A stretch of 64,000 nucleotides of DNA, from NCBI RefSeq assembly GCF_027744825.2, contig NC_071336.1:26692501-26756500 (forward strand), written 5' to 3'. Position 1 is the first letter of the stretch. Every line of letters starts with the position of its first letter. Below, in pieces: positions 13,267 to 27,935 of this stretch. This DNA comes from Synchiropus splendidus. Lineage: Eukaryota > Chordata > Actinopteri > Syngnathiformes > Callionymidae. The notes below the pieces were generated by a model. That model was not told the DNA's origin. It ran no database searches and saw only the letters and a list, made by a program, of their open reading frames with translations. Both the position numbers and the translations under genes were made by a program.

Positions 13267-16200
13267 GCGAAGTTTAATACTATTTTGCTGGCAAACAAAA
13301 CACCCGCCCTGGGGGGAGTCAATTACATGCTGAAGATAACATTGGAAGAATTCATAAACATTAATTTTTTTTGTGGTAAACAACTTTGCGTGGCTGCTTT
13401 AAACATATTAGTGATGTTATTGCAGGTCACAAATGCCTTTCTTACAGTCTCAGTTTGTGTATTAGATTAAGCTTTCCCTGAGGTCGTGTGCGGCATCATC
13501 CACCAATCGTCATGCTTGCAGGACACTGCTGCTGCTGGGAACAACAAGTTTCAGTGGAAAAGCAGTCATGAGACATGAGTGACTCATTCTCAGCTGGGCA
13601 AAGGTATCTGCAGCACAGGGGGAGGAGTGATGGAGAATCTCAAACATTGATGATCGTCATCTGATTTCTGCAATAATCTGATGATGATGTGAAAACAATT
13701 GCACGTGCTGTCTCTTAGCAACCTCCATAACTGTTTGCAGTGAGCCACATGCGGGGAGAGAAGTGAATCCTCACATACTTTTCTGTGCAGAAAGCAATTA
13801 GACGTGGCATTGTTCACTTAAATAGGAGCGGAAAACTACACTGTATAGGTCACTTCAAAGTGTTTACTCAGTCGTTCACTCTCAGGGTAAGTCCATTATG
13901 TAAGCTTGGGAAAATGGACTTAGACGGTTTAAATAAAGGAGCTAACATGGTCACCATCGTCGTAAAGAATTTCCACAATAGCCCATGACAATAGCAAGGG
14001 TATAATAGGTTACACAGGGAACCAAGGGGTTTCGAGATAGGATTTCCTTTTGATAGGGAAAGAAAACAGGTAATAGGGGACGCAGGGAGGTTGACTGAGG
14101 GAAGGAACTTGTGAAAGGAAATGCCGATGACACACACATCAAATAAATGACATAACCGTTCAAAGTTCAGCAGCGTTCAGCGGCAGGTGAGGTCATAGTG
14201 GGTAGGATTTGTTACTTTGGCAACAGCCGGCTGTTAGCTGGCCCACTATCTGTGTCCAAATGTACAGACAGGCGCTGAGTCAACAGAGCCGATGTTTGGA
14301 GTCAACCTTTAAAAGTCATGACCTTAGCAAAAGGTGCAGCAGAGCTGTTGTGTTTCATGTACTGTAAAGTTCAGACGCCGCATTGTTGATCAACGCAATT
14401 ATGATGAACCGCGTGCTGACAAAGTTCATTCTTCACTGCGCCATAAACTTTGCTTTGAAGAGTGTTTGTGAGAAATCGCACAAGGAAGCAGACTGGGATG
14501 ACTGGACACTTACTCACTGCAGGTAATCATAGTTTCACTGAAGCACCGCGGCCCGTCATTCACCGCTAGCTAGGTTGGGGGAAAAAAAAAGGGTTGTGTG
14601 ACTGATTGTGGGGTGACAAAACAAAAGCCCCGTCTCATTCCCATATCGCCATTGTATTTCTTTTAAGGTCCGTTGTCAAACACGGCGGTGGAGTCAGATA
14701 ACTTCATCCGAAACTGATCTGTGACCCAGATCTGTGGCAATAAGCGATAGATCAGAGTTTGGATAAGGCTGATAAGCCGCCTGTGGAGTCACATTGTTCA
14801 CTGTTGTGTGAGGACAAAGACCCCCTGGGTAGAGAATTGCTCGTATCTTACAAGCTAAGACAGAGAGGTGCAATAACACTGGTTTATAAATCACTTTATT
14901 TTTAAAAGTTAGTCGCAGTTTAGCTATGCGCAATGCATATTTTTGGTGTTTGTGTTTGCCATCTGAAACATGAAATAATGATGGGGTTCTTAAATTAATT
15001 TATGATACACTCGTTTTTTTCCGATGCTAAACCATGTCGAAAGAAACTAAATGTCCTCATGCAGTAAATCCCCACATCTTAGAATGCCCAAGTGTAACGT
15101 CACCGACTAGTGCTCTGCATGAATGACTGTTGGATCAACATCAAGCTGTGAAACTATGAGTCACGACTGCTTTCAGAAATAATTCCTGAGTGGGGTGAAA
15201 GGTGAATCTCTATCTGAATCCAAAAATACCACATTCAGCTCAGCTTTTTCAGGGTCGTGGTAACCTGAACGCAAACCTCTGTCACCCCCTTCCCCGAAAG
15301 TGTCCAATGAATACATCCCAGTTCACTAATCAGCAGCCTGGGTCTCTGTTTATGCCACAGTTTCAATAAATACCACCCCCGAAACAGCCGGAGAGCGCCG
15401 GTTCCCACAGAGGTTGGCAGAAAATAATAAAATACCTCACATTCCTCCCCCCTGCGCATAGTAGTAGCTTGAACAGCGGAGTTGGCATCACTGAAGGGAA
15501 AAACAACCTTGCACGCACCGCCCCGTGTGAAACAATGACCATTGAACTGTCCGCCAGATTTTCCAGCGCTTAAAAGATCCGCTACAAAATGTCTTTCAAC
15601 GGCGTTCACGAGAAGTAGCACTTAAATCCTCTCAATTATGTCCTTGAGTCTGAATCTTTGACTCGTAAAGTGAATGGTGGTTTGAGCAGGAATGCCATAC
15701 GGGACTCATTTGCGTCTTTTTATACGTGGAAACAAAAGTGAACGAGATAAGACCGATCCTCATCAAGGACGGGGGTGTTCAGGGTCGTTCTTTATTTGCC
15801 TTTGTCACCAAATACAGTAGACAAGGATACAAAGTCCTTCATAAACATACAAAACGGTGTCTTGTCATGTCTGAATACGCCTGAAAGCAACCTTGTTCTG
15901 GCTCCTGAGCGTCATGAAAAAAGCGTGTGTGCAATTGATATGATTGAATATATGACACTTCATATGACTGATACTGAATAATAAGAATAGTCACATTTTT
16001 GCAGACAGGAACGTTTCATCTCGCTGGTACTGACATGAGAAATCAATCAATGAAAATGCAGTACCATCACCACCATCAACCCAACCAGCACACCTTCAGA
16101 ACTCTGAATTACGGTGAGTTTTTAATGAGTACAGACTCAGCTCGACCTGACCTTGGGATGTTTGAAATGATTAGATGCCCAAGGTCAGACTAGATTACAG

Positions 16201-18165
16201 AATTAATTTGCAGTTTTATGGTGAAATAATGAAAAAGAAGTCGATGATAGGAAGTGGGCACCGCGTGGCTTGTGCACCTGAAACAAAGAGAACAATTTAC
16301 TTTGCTGCTGTCGGGGTGCTGCTGCCATCAGGTTAGATCTTTTATCATGTGGGAGGTGGACAGTATTGATTTCCACCTCAGTGTATCAGCGAGCTGATAT
16401 ATCGCTCTGTTCCAAATGCGAGCGCACAAACCAATTCACAAACCTCCATCACCAAACATCACCAGAGTGTCCTGACTGATTGTGGCGTCCGGATGCGTGC
16501 CTGATCCCGAAAAACACACGCGCTCTCGGAGTCAACCGCCCTTTATCTTCAAGGTCGAGGGGCCGCTGGGAGACTGGGGCTGCTTCTGACGCCCTGACAC
16601 GGTGAAGTACACACGTGTTGATCTGTCCCCAGACGTGTCCAGACAGCCGCGCGTGAGACCTACCTGGTACTGCCAATGCATTTCAATGAGAGGATAACAA
16701 CGCTCATGTTTGAGTATGGGGGGGACTGTAACAAGGCTAAACCTATTTGCAGGCTGGACAAGCATCATATCTGAGGAGTGTGTAATCCAAAACCAGGTCA
16801 ATGATTATCTCTCTCCCAGCAAGCGCTGACTCAATTCTGATTTATGATTCGGATGAATATCGATTTTCCCGGAGCTCTTTCCCCCTCCTCTCTCTCGCCT
16901 TCCATTTCTCCTTTTAAAAAGAGTGAATGATGTATGTGCATTGATTTACAATCAATTATTTTTATTTTCATTTTATTTAAGCTTGGGTAAATTTTCAGTG
17001 GCCCCCGCAGAGAGCAATGCATCTCTATCAATAGCGCCGCACCTCATTACCAACCGGGGCCCTGGATAGTAAGCGGGGAAATAATGAGCGAGCGTTTATT
17101 TCTGTCTGTCACTTTGACTTAAACATTGTTTGGCCATAAATCTCCCCCCCCGCGTCATTTACATGGCATCGGCAAACAAATAAAGCAAATGATCAGTTGA
17201 CCGATTTCGAAAATGACCGCATCCAATTTGGATCGTCCTATTTTCTGACATTCTGCTTCAATTTATAAGATCTTGTTGACATTTGATTTAAATGAACCGC
17301 CTCGTTTAAGTTGTTTTTGAGGTATGTCCTCATCACGACCAATTTTCGACCCGACCTTCGTTCCCGCTTGGCTCCGCTCACTGCGTTGTGTGTCCAAATG
17401 CATAGCACTGTCGATCATGGTCTCGTAACTTTGCTGTTAAACTGCATGATTCTTTAGAAAACCTGAACCTCCCAAGCCATTTTTTTCTGCATTTTCAAAA
17501 AACTTGGTCATGGCCTGAAATCAATGGCAGGTGAGGACCAAATACGTCATTTTTTAATAGCTTGATCACATTTTTTTTTTACCATAAATCCAATGTGCTA
17601 TCAGCACATCAATTGGCAAGACTAATGTTTCAAAGTTGTTCAGAGTTGTTGTTTTAGACCTGATATTTGACCTAGTTGATCAAAACTGGACTAAAGAGAA
17701 TGTATTAAATCTGATGCTGAATGTATTAAACACAGACAATGTACTTCTTCTTTCATTTCATAAAATGAATCCCACAACTAAAGTAGGGCGACATGTTAAC
17801 AAGGGCAAAGACTGTCTTATAACTTCTGCAATGGAGAAATTCAGATTCTTGTGAAATCCTGGTGTTTAAAATTTTGTAGCAGCTGAAAAATCGTTTGAGT
17901 TAGGGATGTGACGCTATGTTATTTAACCCAATATGTGAGTGCCGATTAGATTTATGGAAATCTACTTTGCAATTCTACTATGAGCACAATTTTAGTCATA
18001 GTATTGATTATTGCAACTGCAATTCCTTTATTTTCCTTATATTCCTTCTTTAAAAGGATAGTTTAATCATATACTACTTAAAAGAAAAAAGAAAAAAATA
18101 CACATCAGTTTTTCCCTAACAAAAACGTATTCTAAAGTGTATTGTTTGAGTTTTATAAACACAAG

Positions 18166-18255
18166 AGCTGCCAACTCTCACGCATCTGGCGTGAGACTCA
18201 AGAGGCTTCTCACACACTCTCACACCTGCCATGTCTCACGCATTTGTAGCCAAGT
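18166..18255. repeat. TCTCACGC hairpin repeat
   Basis: The motif CTCAC(GC/AC) recurs at least four times in 70 bp. TCTCACGC (18176-18183) and GCGTGAGA (18189-18196) form a perfect 8-bp stem with a 5-base loop. I recall similar sequence as a dispersed repeat in fish genomes but cannot name the family. Confidence 0.5.
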
Positions 18256-18370
18256 GATTACATATGCTAACTGTACCGAGATTGCAGGTGTCGCAGCGCA
18301 GTTTTTATTTTGAACACCTGCAGGAGACAAAGTCATGCGGAAAACTTTGTACATCACGAGCAAAGCTTAA

Positions 18371-18707
18371 GGTCCATTTATGCTCAAGGTTACATCTGGA
18401 TACGGATAGAGCCTTCTGTCCATGCTCTGTCCGTGAGTCAATTTTGTCCGTATTTCTGCACGTTCCACAAAGCTTGCGGATGCAGGCCAAATGAAGCAGT
18501 ATCAGCAGAAACCATAGGGGCGGTGTTGCTTTTATATACTGGATATGTCGCCATGTTGCTTTTGGAGTTTGTTGTTGTCATAAACTTTTGACTCTGGGCT
18601 CCTCCCCCTGTTGGGTATATTGGTGAACAGCAATACCAACACAAAGACCAAATACACAATAGTACGGATGAGTACTATTTGGGGCATAAAGGGAGCATAA
18701 ATGGGCC
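18371..18707. mobile_element. 337-bp MITE flanked by TTAA
   Basis: Left end GGTCCATTTATGCTC and right end GAGCATAAATGGGCC are inverted copies with one mismatch in 15. Both are bordered by TTAA (18367-18370 and 18708-18711), which looks like a 4-bp target-site duplication. The interior includes tccgtccgtg-type repeats and encodes no transposase, so it is non-autonomous. TTAA duplication is typical of piggyBac; PIF/Harbinger elements duplicate TWA and their ends often begin GG, so the superfamily is open. Similar sequence is familiar to me as a repeated element in teleosts. Confidence 0.8.
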
Positions 18708-18711
18708 TTAA

Positions 18712-21388
18712 AATGGGTCCAGGGTCATTTCAGGTGGTGTTGGGTTGTTTGCCAGTTTGACTGAGTTTTCCAAGAAACTGATATGACGTCACTGCCACTT
18801 ATAAAAATGTGTAAAACAACTAAATAATATAGATTCTGAGGAAAAATATCCCGAAAAAAATAGTCCAAACTCTCTTTGAATGGGTTAGTTAGGATGTGCA
18901 GTCCAAAATATTTGACTTTAGAAACACACACTTTGCACCAACGAAATAGTGATGAGATCTTTTACAACAGGAAATACGTGAGTGGGATACACTGCTTGTT
19001 GATTGTCAAGTACTCCATGCCATAATGACAGGTAACTTGGTCCGTATTCTTAAAGTAAACTTTGGAAAACTTTCCAGACGTGGTGATTATTCCTGAAAAT
19101 GTGAAACCTGCTGCGACTCATCAGGGACGATATACATGACATGGAGTGCTTGCATGCACCCCGACTGGGAAACCATTTGAGAATGAGAGACCCCAAGAAA
19201 ACCCCACATGTCGGGTTGACAGTGATACATTAAAATGGGTCATCCAGTAATTCCTCTTCCTGCGGTTACTTTCTGGTCTGGAATTACATAATGATGACAG
19301 AGCTCCGGGTCTGGCCTCCCGAGATAAAAGCTGCCATGCAAAACACTGTACATTCTCTAAATGCTTCGTCTAAGAGGCCTTCTGAAGGAAGTGATTACTG
19401 TAGTGCTGTCCGCTAATGCTCACGTGGTGGCCCAAATGTGGTCTCTGTTATTCATCACGCACACATTTGAAAGCGCATAAATAATGAAGCGGAATATTAT
19501 AGTACAATAATAGCATTCTGTTGCACTTCCTGTGCTGACCAAGATGTTTCTATGGTGCGTCTCCACTAAATGGACTTCTCAGCATCTGAACATGATGTGG
19601 AACATGTCATGAAGAGATTCATTAGGAACATGAAATCAAAAAGAATTCCTTTGCATTCCTTCAGGGACCACCCCCCCGACCCCAAACCCGCACCCTCTCC
19701 CGCAACCATGGACTCATCACATATTGCCATATGACTGAATCAGATGCTGTGTGTGACAAATGTGGCCTCGCAGCTGAGACGAGCACAAAGGACACTCAGT
19801 AGTCTGCTCGGACCGCCAACAGAAAACACTCCAAAGACAATGAGGCTGCTGTGTAAAACGTTGTTTATCTCATCGGACCATGCTGTGCCAGGTTGTGCTG
19901 CGACTTAATTCTCCGAACTTATGCAATAGCTTTAGGGGGAGATGCTTCCGTAGCACGAGAGCTCTTCTCTAAGGAGGAAATGATAAAAATGAGTCCGGAT
20001 GACGTTGTGGCTTTGCCAAATATATATTGGGCTGAATGGTCAAGCTACTTATGGGAGGTTGAACGCAGCTAACAGTGACATTACAGGTAACATCCTGATG
20101 ATGATTTCCGTCCATAGTTACCAACACAATGCAGAAGGAAGCCTCCACTCTTTTACAGTTCTTTAGAAAACAGCAGGACTAATAAAAATCCGAAACGGGT
20201 CTTGACCCTTATGAACCAACTGGTATGAAAACATTGGCTTTTTAATGAATTAATAATGATTATGCTTGTGCTTTCGTGGTGTCAGAGTTGCTGCGTTGTA
20301 CAGCTTTGAAGAAGGAGTAGCATCATTAAAAATGCACTATAACTGTTTTCTTTTAAGATTAACGTCACCATCTGTTTCTACAGCCAGACAGATTTGTCCC
20401 ATCGTCAGTCGCTATTTTGGTAATTTACAGTCTGAGCCCACAAGAATGTTGTAAAGTATGAACTGCAAAAATAAAAACAAATACTTTTGGATTGTTGTGA
20501 AACTGATTCAAAGTGCTGTGCTACACAAACAATCTAAAAATGGTCCAGAAGTTACAAGCTGGTTGGGTTTCCTGGGGTCGCTTCAGACATGAGATATTTT
20601 CAGAAAAGTTGGTCAGAAGGGACCAGCAAGACCGTATTGAGCAAAAGAGGAATGTTTGAAAATGAGATTATATTTAGTGACTGATGTTTTGACATAGAGG
20701 CCAGATTCAGAAAAGCAAAATGGTCATCGTTTTCGACATACCTGCTTCAAATTGGATAGAAGGCGATGAGAAACGATAAAAAATAAAAATGCAGTAAACC
20801 CAGATGCTGGTTTGACTTTCACGTCCTCAATGTTGTGTTGATTATCACTATTATTTTTTAAATATATAGCTGTTTTTAACTATTGTTGTCCATACATTGA
20901 ACAGTAAATTGAGGTAAAATGACACAGAACAATGAACAGCAACTCAGGAGATGTTTGGATTTCTGCAGTTCAACAGTTGTACTCACCCAGATTGGACTTG
21001 CATGGCTTCAAACACAAGCCACAGGCAGCCAGGCTGCCCTCGCTTTATTTATTTTTTTAATCACAGCCCAGGCCAGGCCACGAGGTGCGTGGGCAAATGC
21101 AAACATCCTACAGCATCTCTCGTATCACTACTGAACCATTAGACTATTGAAAGAAAAAATATAAATCTTTGGAAAGTTTTGATCAAAACAATGTGTAAAT
21201 ACTAAATTTGAAATGGAAAACGTGTCGGAGTAGGAGTTAAGTTTGTTTTTTGAAATGAGCAGAAATATGTTGTAAAATGTTTAAAATGCAAATCTAAAAG
21301 TATAAATTAAAAAACAAAAGTGGATGTGAAACAGGAGAGTAATTGATAATGATAGTGAACATAATAATGTGTTCACTACCATGAACTA

Positions 21389-21390
<2 letters not shown>
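18712..21390. other. Intergenic, no gene recognised
   Basis: The 2.7 kb upstream of the klf6 promoter microsatellite has no convincing exon. It contains a C-rich patch (19671-19705) and AT-rich sequence from 20.8 kb. Proximal enhancers of klf6 might lie here but I see no diagnostic motif cluster. Confidence 0.55.

Positions 21391-21460
<70 letters not shown>
21391..21460. repeat. (AT)n microsatellite, ~35 units
   Basis: Uninterrupted AT dinucleotides ending in acacac, about 450 bp upstream of the klf6 CCAAT boxes. Confidence 0.97.
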
Positions 21461-21466
<6 letters not shown>

Positions 21467-21829
21467 GTTGAATATATATAAGTGCATATATAAGTTGAAT
21501 AGCAGATTAAAATTGTCTCATAAACAAACAAAACTTTTGTGTTTCAATGGTGGACCTTCCACTTACAGCAGCCGTGGTGAGCTCATGCTATTATTACAGA
21601 GTACGTGCAGCTCGCGTCTGACAGAAACTCGAATGTTTTGGACACAGACGCTGTTTCGGCTCACATGCGCTGTGTGTGGCTGAACAGGGATCATACAGGC
21701 TACACTGCTCCAGCAGCCAGCGCAGCTCGCTTATATACGCACCTAAAAATAACTAGCCAATCCGCAGCGAGCCGTCAGGTGTCACGCTGACCAACGAGGA
21801 CTGAGAACGACCCAAATGAAGTCAGAGGG

Positions 21830-21960
21830 TGGCTGCCATTGGTCGGTTGTGATATCATTTGCGGGCTCGGAGGCTGCTCCTCGCCGATTGGCCGGTCCTC
21901 CCCGAGCCGTGTCGAAGGAGGGGGGCGGGGCGTCGTGGTTTGAATAGGGAAGTTTGCAGA
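21830..21960 (+). promoter_or_regulatory. klf6: klf6 core promoter, CpG-rich
   Basis: Two inverted CCAAT boxes (ATTGG at 21838-21842 and 21887-21891) lie upstream of a GC box (GGGGCGGGGC, about 21922-21931). The sequence is CpG-dense from roughly 21.8 to 22.4 kb, in contrast to the AT-rich flanks. There is no convincing TATA box; tgaataggg near 21941 is at best weak. Spacing to the ATG (about 200-250 bp) fits a short 5' UTR. The start point is inferred. Confidence 0.7.
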
Positions 21961-22165
21961 GCGCAGTTTGTTCCCCTTCCAGTCCGGAGCTGTGTTTGCA
22001 AATACCTCGAACACAAGCGAGAGAAAGGGGGCACTGACGGACTCTTGCTGCTGAGAACGAGCGCGGCGGCTTCGCTGACAGCAAGAGGGACACTTTTGCT
22101 TTTTTCTTACGGAAGAAAAATCCATCCAAGTGCAGCTACACCTTTTCTAAGAGCTCGGGAAAACC
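21961..22165 (+). other. klf6: klf6 5' UTR (start approximate)
   Basis: About 200 bp between the GC box and the initiator codon. It has no ATG, so no upstream ORF competes with the start. The sequence just before the ATG (aaaacc) gives an optimal initiation context. The 5' limit is inferred only from the position of the promoter boxes. Confidence 0.55.
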
Positions 22166-25543
<3,378 letters not shown>

Positions 25544-27737
25544 AGCAGGGTGAGCACCAACCAAGCAACACAGCGGAGGGTTTTAAAAGGAGGGAGCGAG
25601 AGTGAGAGAGGAAAAAAAAAACACAAATAGACAAACGCGTCTCCCGACGAGTCTCTTGGTTGAACTGTCCAGAGCAGAGCGGGTGGAGTGTGTTCCAGCC
25701 AAAGCATGCTGTTTTGCACCATACTGAATCCCTGTGCCTCCGGGACCTCTCTTTGGAGAAAGGCGCTCTGAAGGTTGTCTTTTGCAACACGAGGACAAAA
25801 TCATGGATGAGAGACAGAGAAAGAGTTTTTTTTTAAATGAGAAGGATTAAAACATGAAATAAGGAGTGGGAAAAAAAAAAACATGGATGAATGATTTTGT
25901 GTGTATGGTGCATGATGTTTTTTGGAGGGGGGAGGAAATCTCCCGGACGGCAGATACACTGGTACTTTTGGAACTGTCTGAGGTGAGCATGTGTGCACTG
26001 TGAATGTCTGCGATTGGCTGGCCGGCCCCTACGGAGCGACAGAGGAGTGGATATAAGTGGACGAGAACGATGCGGAGTGGAGGAAGGTCAGGGGCTGGTG
26101 CCAATGTTGCTGTGGACTGAATGGGTTTCAGGGGAAACGCTCTACTTCCCCTCGTGGTTTGTGCGGCGGCGGAGCCGGGCTGCGGCCCCCCCGCTCCCCA
26201 CCTCCCCGCACTTGGAGGATCTCTAAAGCAGAACCTCAATTTGACCAGACTTCCACCACCGTCTGGTCGGTGACCCAGGGTCCCAAACTGTCCCTGGTCA
26301 CAGAATGACAGGATAATTTTTCTTTCTGGTGTTTTTTGGTGCAGCTACTAAATGTGCAATGTGTTATGTAGCCTGGTTTATTTTTGTTTCTTTTTTTTTT
26401 TGTTTTGTTTTTTGTTTTTTACATGCTACAAAGCTCATTTGTAGTCCAATTGTATAAGCTGTGTGCTTAGAGGTATACCACAACTTTACTATAACTTCAG
26501 TATCATAGACAGGTGTTGCATGGTTCTAGGGTTTCTTCATTTCATGTTTCCACTATTACCAGGACTGCAAGTAGTTTCCATAAAAGTGCAGCTAAAATGC
26601 GAACGGTTAGATGTTACAATATTGTACATAAAGCCTTGATGATTCCCTCTTTTATTTAACTCCATCCCTCATTCCTGTTTTCATCCGGTTGGAGAGTTCA
26701 CCACTGCTTGCCGTTCCCTTCTCCTTCATCCTTAACCTTGGGGTTCCGATTTTTTTTTTTTTTTTTGTACTTGGTTTCTTATCCAATAATGCACTGTTGA
26801 CCTTAATGGTGCCTTATGCAAGTGGCTGCGCCCCTGCGGTGGCCGGAGGCGCTCTCCTTCTCTCTCGGGAGGCAGTCACGTTTTGTGGTATGGGTGATTT
26901 GACAAGCTGGATCAAGGCTCAATTTGGACTTTTGCACCTCTGTCATTGTCTGATACTTAAAAGTACCTTAGTTTGTCTATCACCTTTTGTGTAATTCCGA
27001 TTGTGTAAATACGACAAATGTTTAGAGCACTTAAATTCATGTTTTAAAAACTACTGTGTAGTATGTACGGCTGTCCATCACTCACAGATACAAGTGTCGC
27101 AGAAATGCGCAGCGTCGCTTTAGTCCCCGCCTTCTTGTCCCTGCGAGAAGAAAAGTCTAAAGATTTATTGTAATTAACGGTCTGCAGTTGGAGCGGCCTC
27201 TCCGTGTTCTGCCTCGCTGTAATGAATCGCTAAAGGCTTTGTTGGCATGGAATCTGTCACAGACTGCTGACGGTGTAGCTTGTGTATTGACCTGTCTAGG
27301 GAGCGTGGTCTTAGCCAACAGGAGAGGGTGAGGCCAACGGGGTCTCGAGGGAAGAGCCAAAATGTCAACCTTCGATTCCGCATTCTGGAAATGGAGCAGA
27401 ATGGAAAAACTTGAAGGTTTTCATGGCTGAATCTGATTACCACAGTTCAGCGACCTTCCTTGTCGGAATCCAATGTTGCACCGCGGCTCGCGACGACGTA
27501 TGGATTTCAGATCAGCCGGGGAAAGAGACAGGATGACTACAAACTTGAAACTGCTTGCTGCGATGGATTTGTTGATTGCTAGCGATGGCTTTTGTGCACA
27601 GAGGCTGGTAACATCTATTCTGAGCAAAACAGCCGCCAATAACTGTACCGAGGGGTAATTGAGCCTTGATTTAGCTCCGTGTTTGCTCGCATCTTCACAC
27701 TCTTCATCATCTCTCTTCATCTCACCTCCTTGTCTGT

Positions 27738-27768
27738 CACACACACACCAACACACACACACACACAG
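27738..27768. repeat. (AC)n microsatellite in klf6 3' UTR
   Basis: An AC dinucleotide run broken once by a CA interruption. It lies within the inferred 3' UTR and so would be transcribed. Confidence 0.9.
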
Positions 27769-27913
27769 CTTTGTTCTCAACTGAATCTTTGTATTAAAAG
27801 AAAAAAAAAACAACAACTTTTGTAAAATTGTTATGTTTATGCTTTATGAAATTTTTATTTGAAAATTGTTTTGCAAAATTGTTATATTTCTGTATGAATG
27901 TATTTTTTATTGG

Positions 27914-27921
27914 AATAATAA
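27914..27921 (+). terminator. klf6: Candidate klf6 polyadenylation signal
   Basis: AATAATAA lies in an AT-rich block and is followed within ~40 bp by T/GT-rich sequence (ttggctggcttcctttgtc and beyond) of the kind that promotes cleavage. It is not the canonical AATAAA hexamer. A second candidate is ATTAAA at 27793-27798, about 120 bp upstream. Confidence 0.45.
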
Positions 27922-27935
27922 GAAATTCTTATCTG

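Larger units (their letters stand above)
6726..18165. other. Intergenic, no gene recognised
   Basis: About 11 kb without a convincing exon. It has A/T-rich stretches (9.75-9.98 kb), TG microsatellites and a short CATC run listed separately. The longest open frames here (12.0 kb and 15.2-15.6 kb, 128-132 codons) lack recognisable domains. Parts such as 17.0-17.3 kb are repeat-free and rich in homeodomain-like TAAT/ATAAA cores and could be regulatory. Confidence 0.6.
25544..27935 (+). other. klf6: klf6 3' UTR (3' limit inferred)
   Basis: About 2.4 kb follow the stop without another convincing coding region, in keeping with the long 3' UTR known for KLF6 mRNAs. It includes a T-rich stretch (26389-26420), a few scattered ATTTA pentamers (for example 26654-26658) suited to an unstable early-response mRNA, an (AC)n run (27738-27768), and a very AT-rich last block (27792-27920) holding two near-copies of AAAATTGTTAT. 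The end is set by the polyadenylation signal; no transcript evidence is available here. Confidence 0.6.

Noticed and set aside
15235..15621. Minus-strand frame of 128 codons
   Set aside because: No domain, signal peptide or homology recognised; length is within chance for this size of window.
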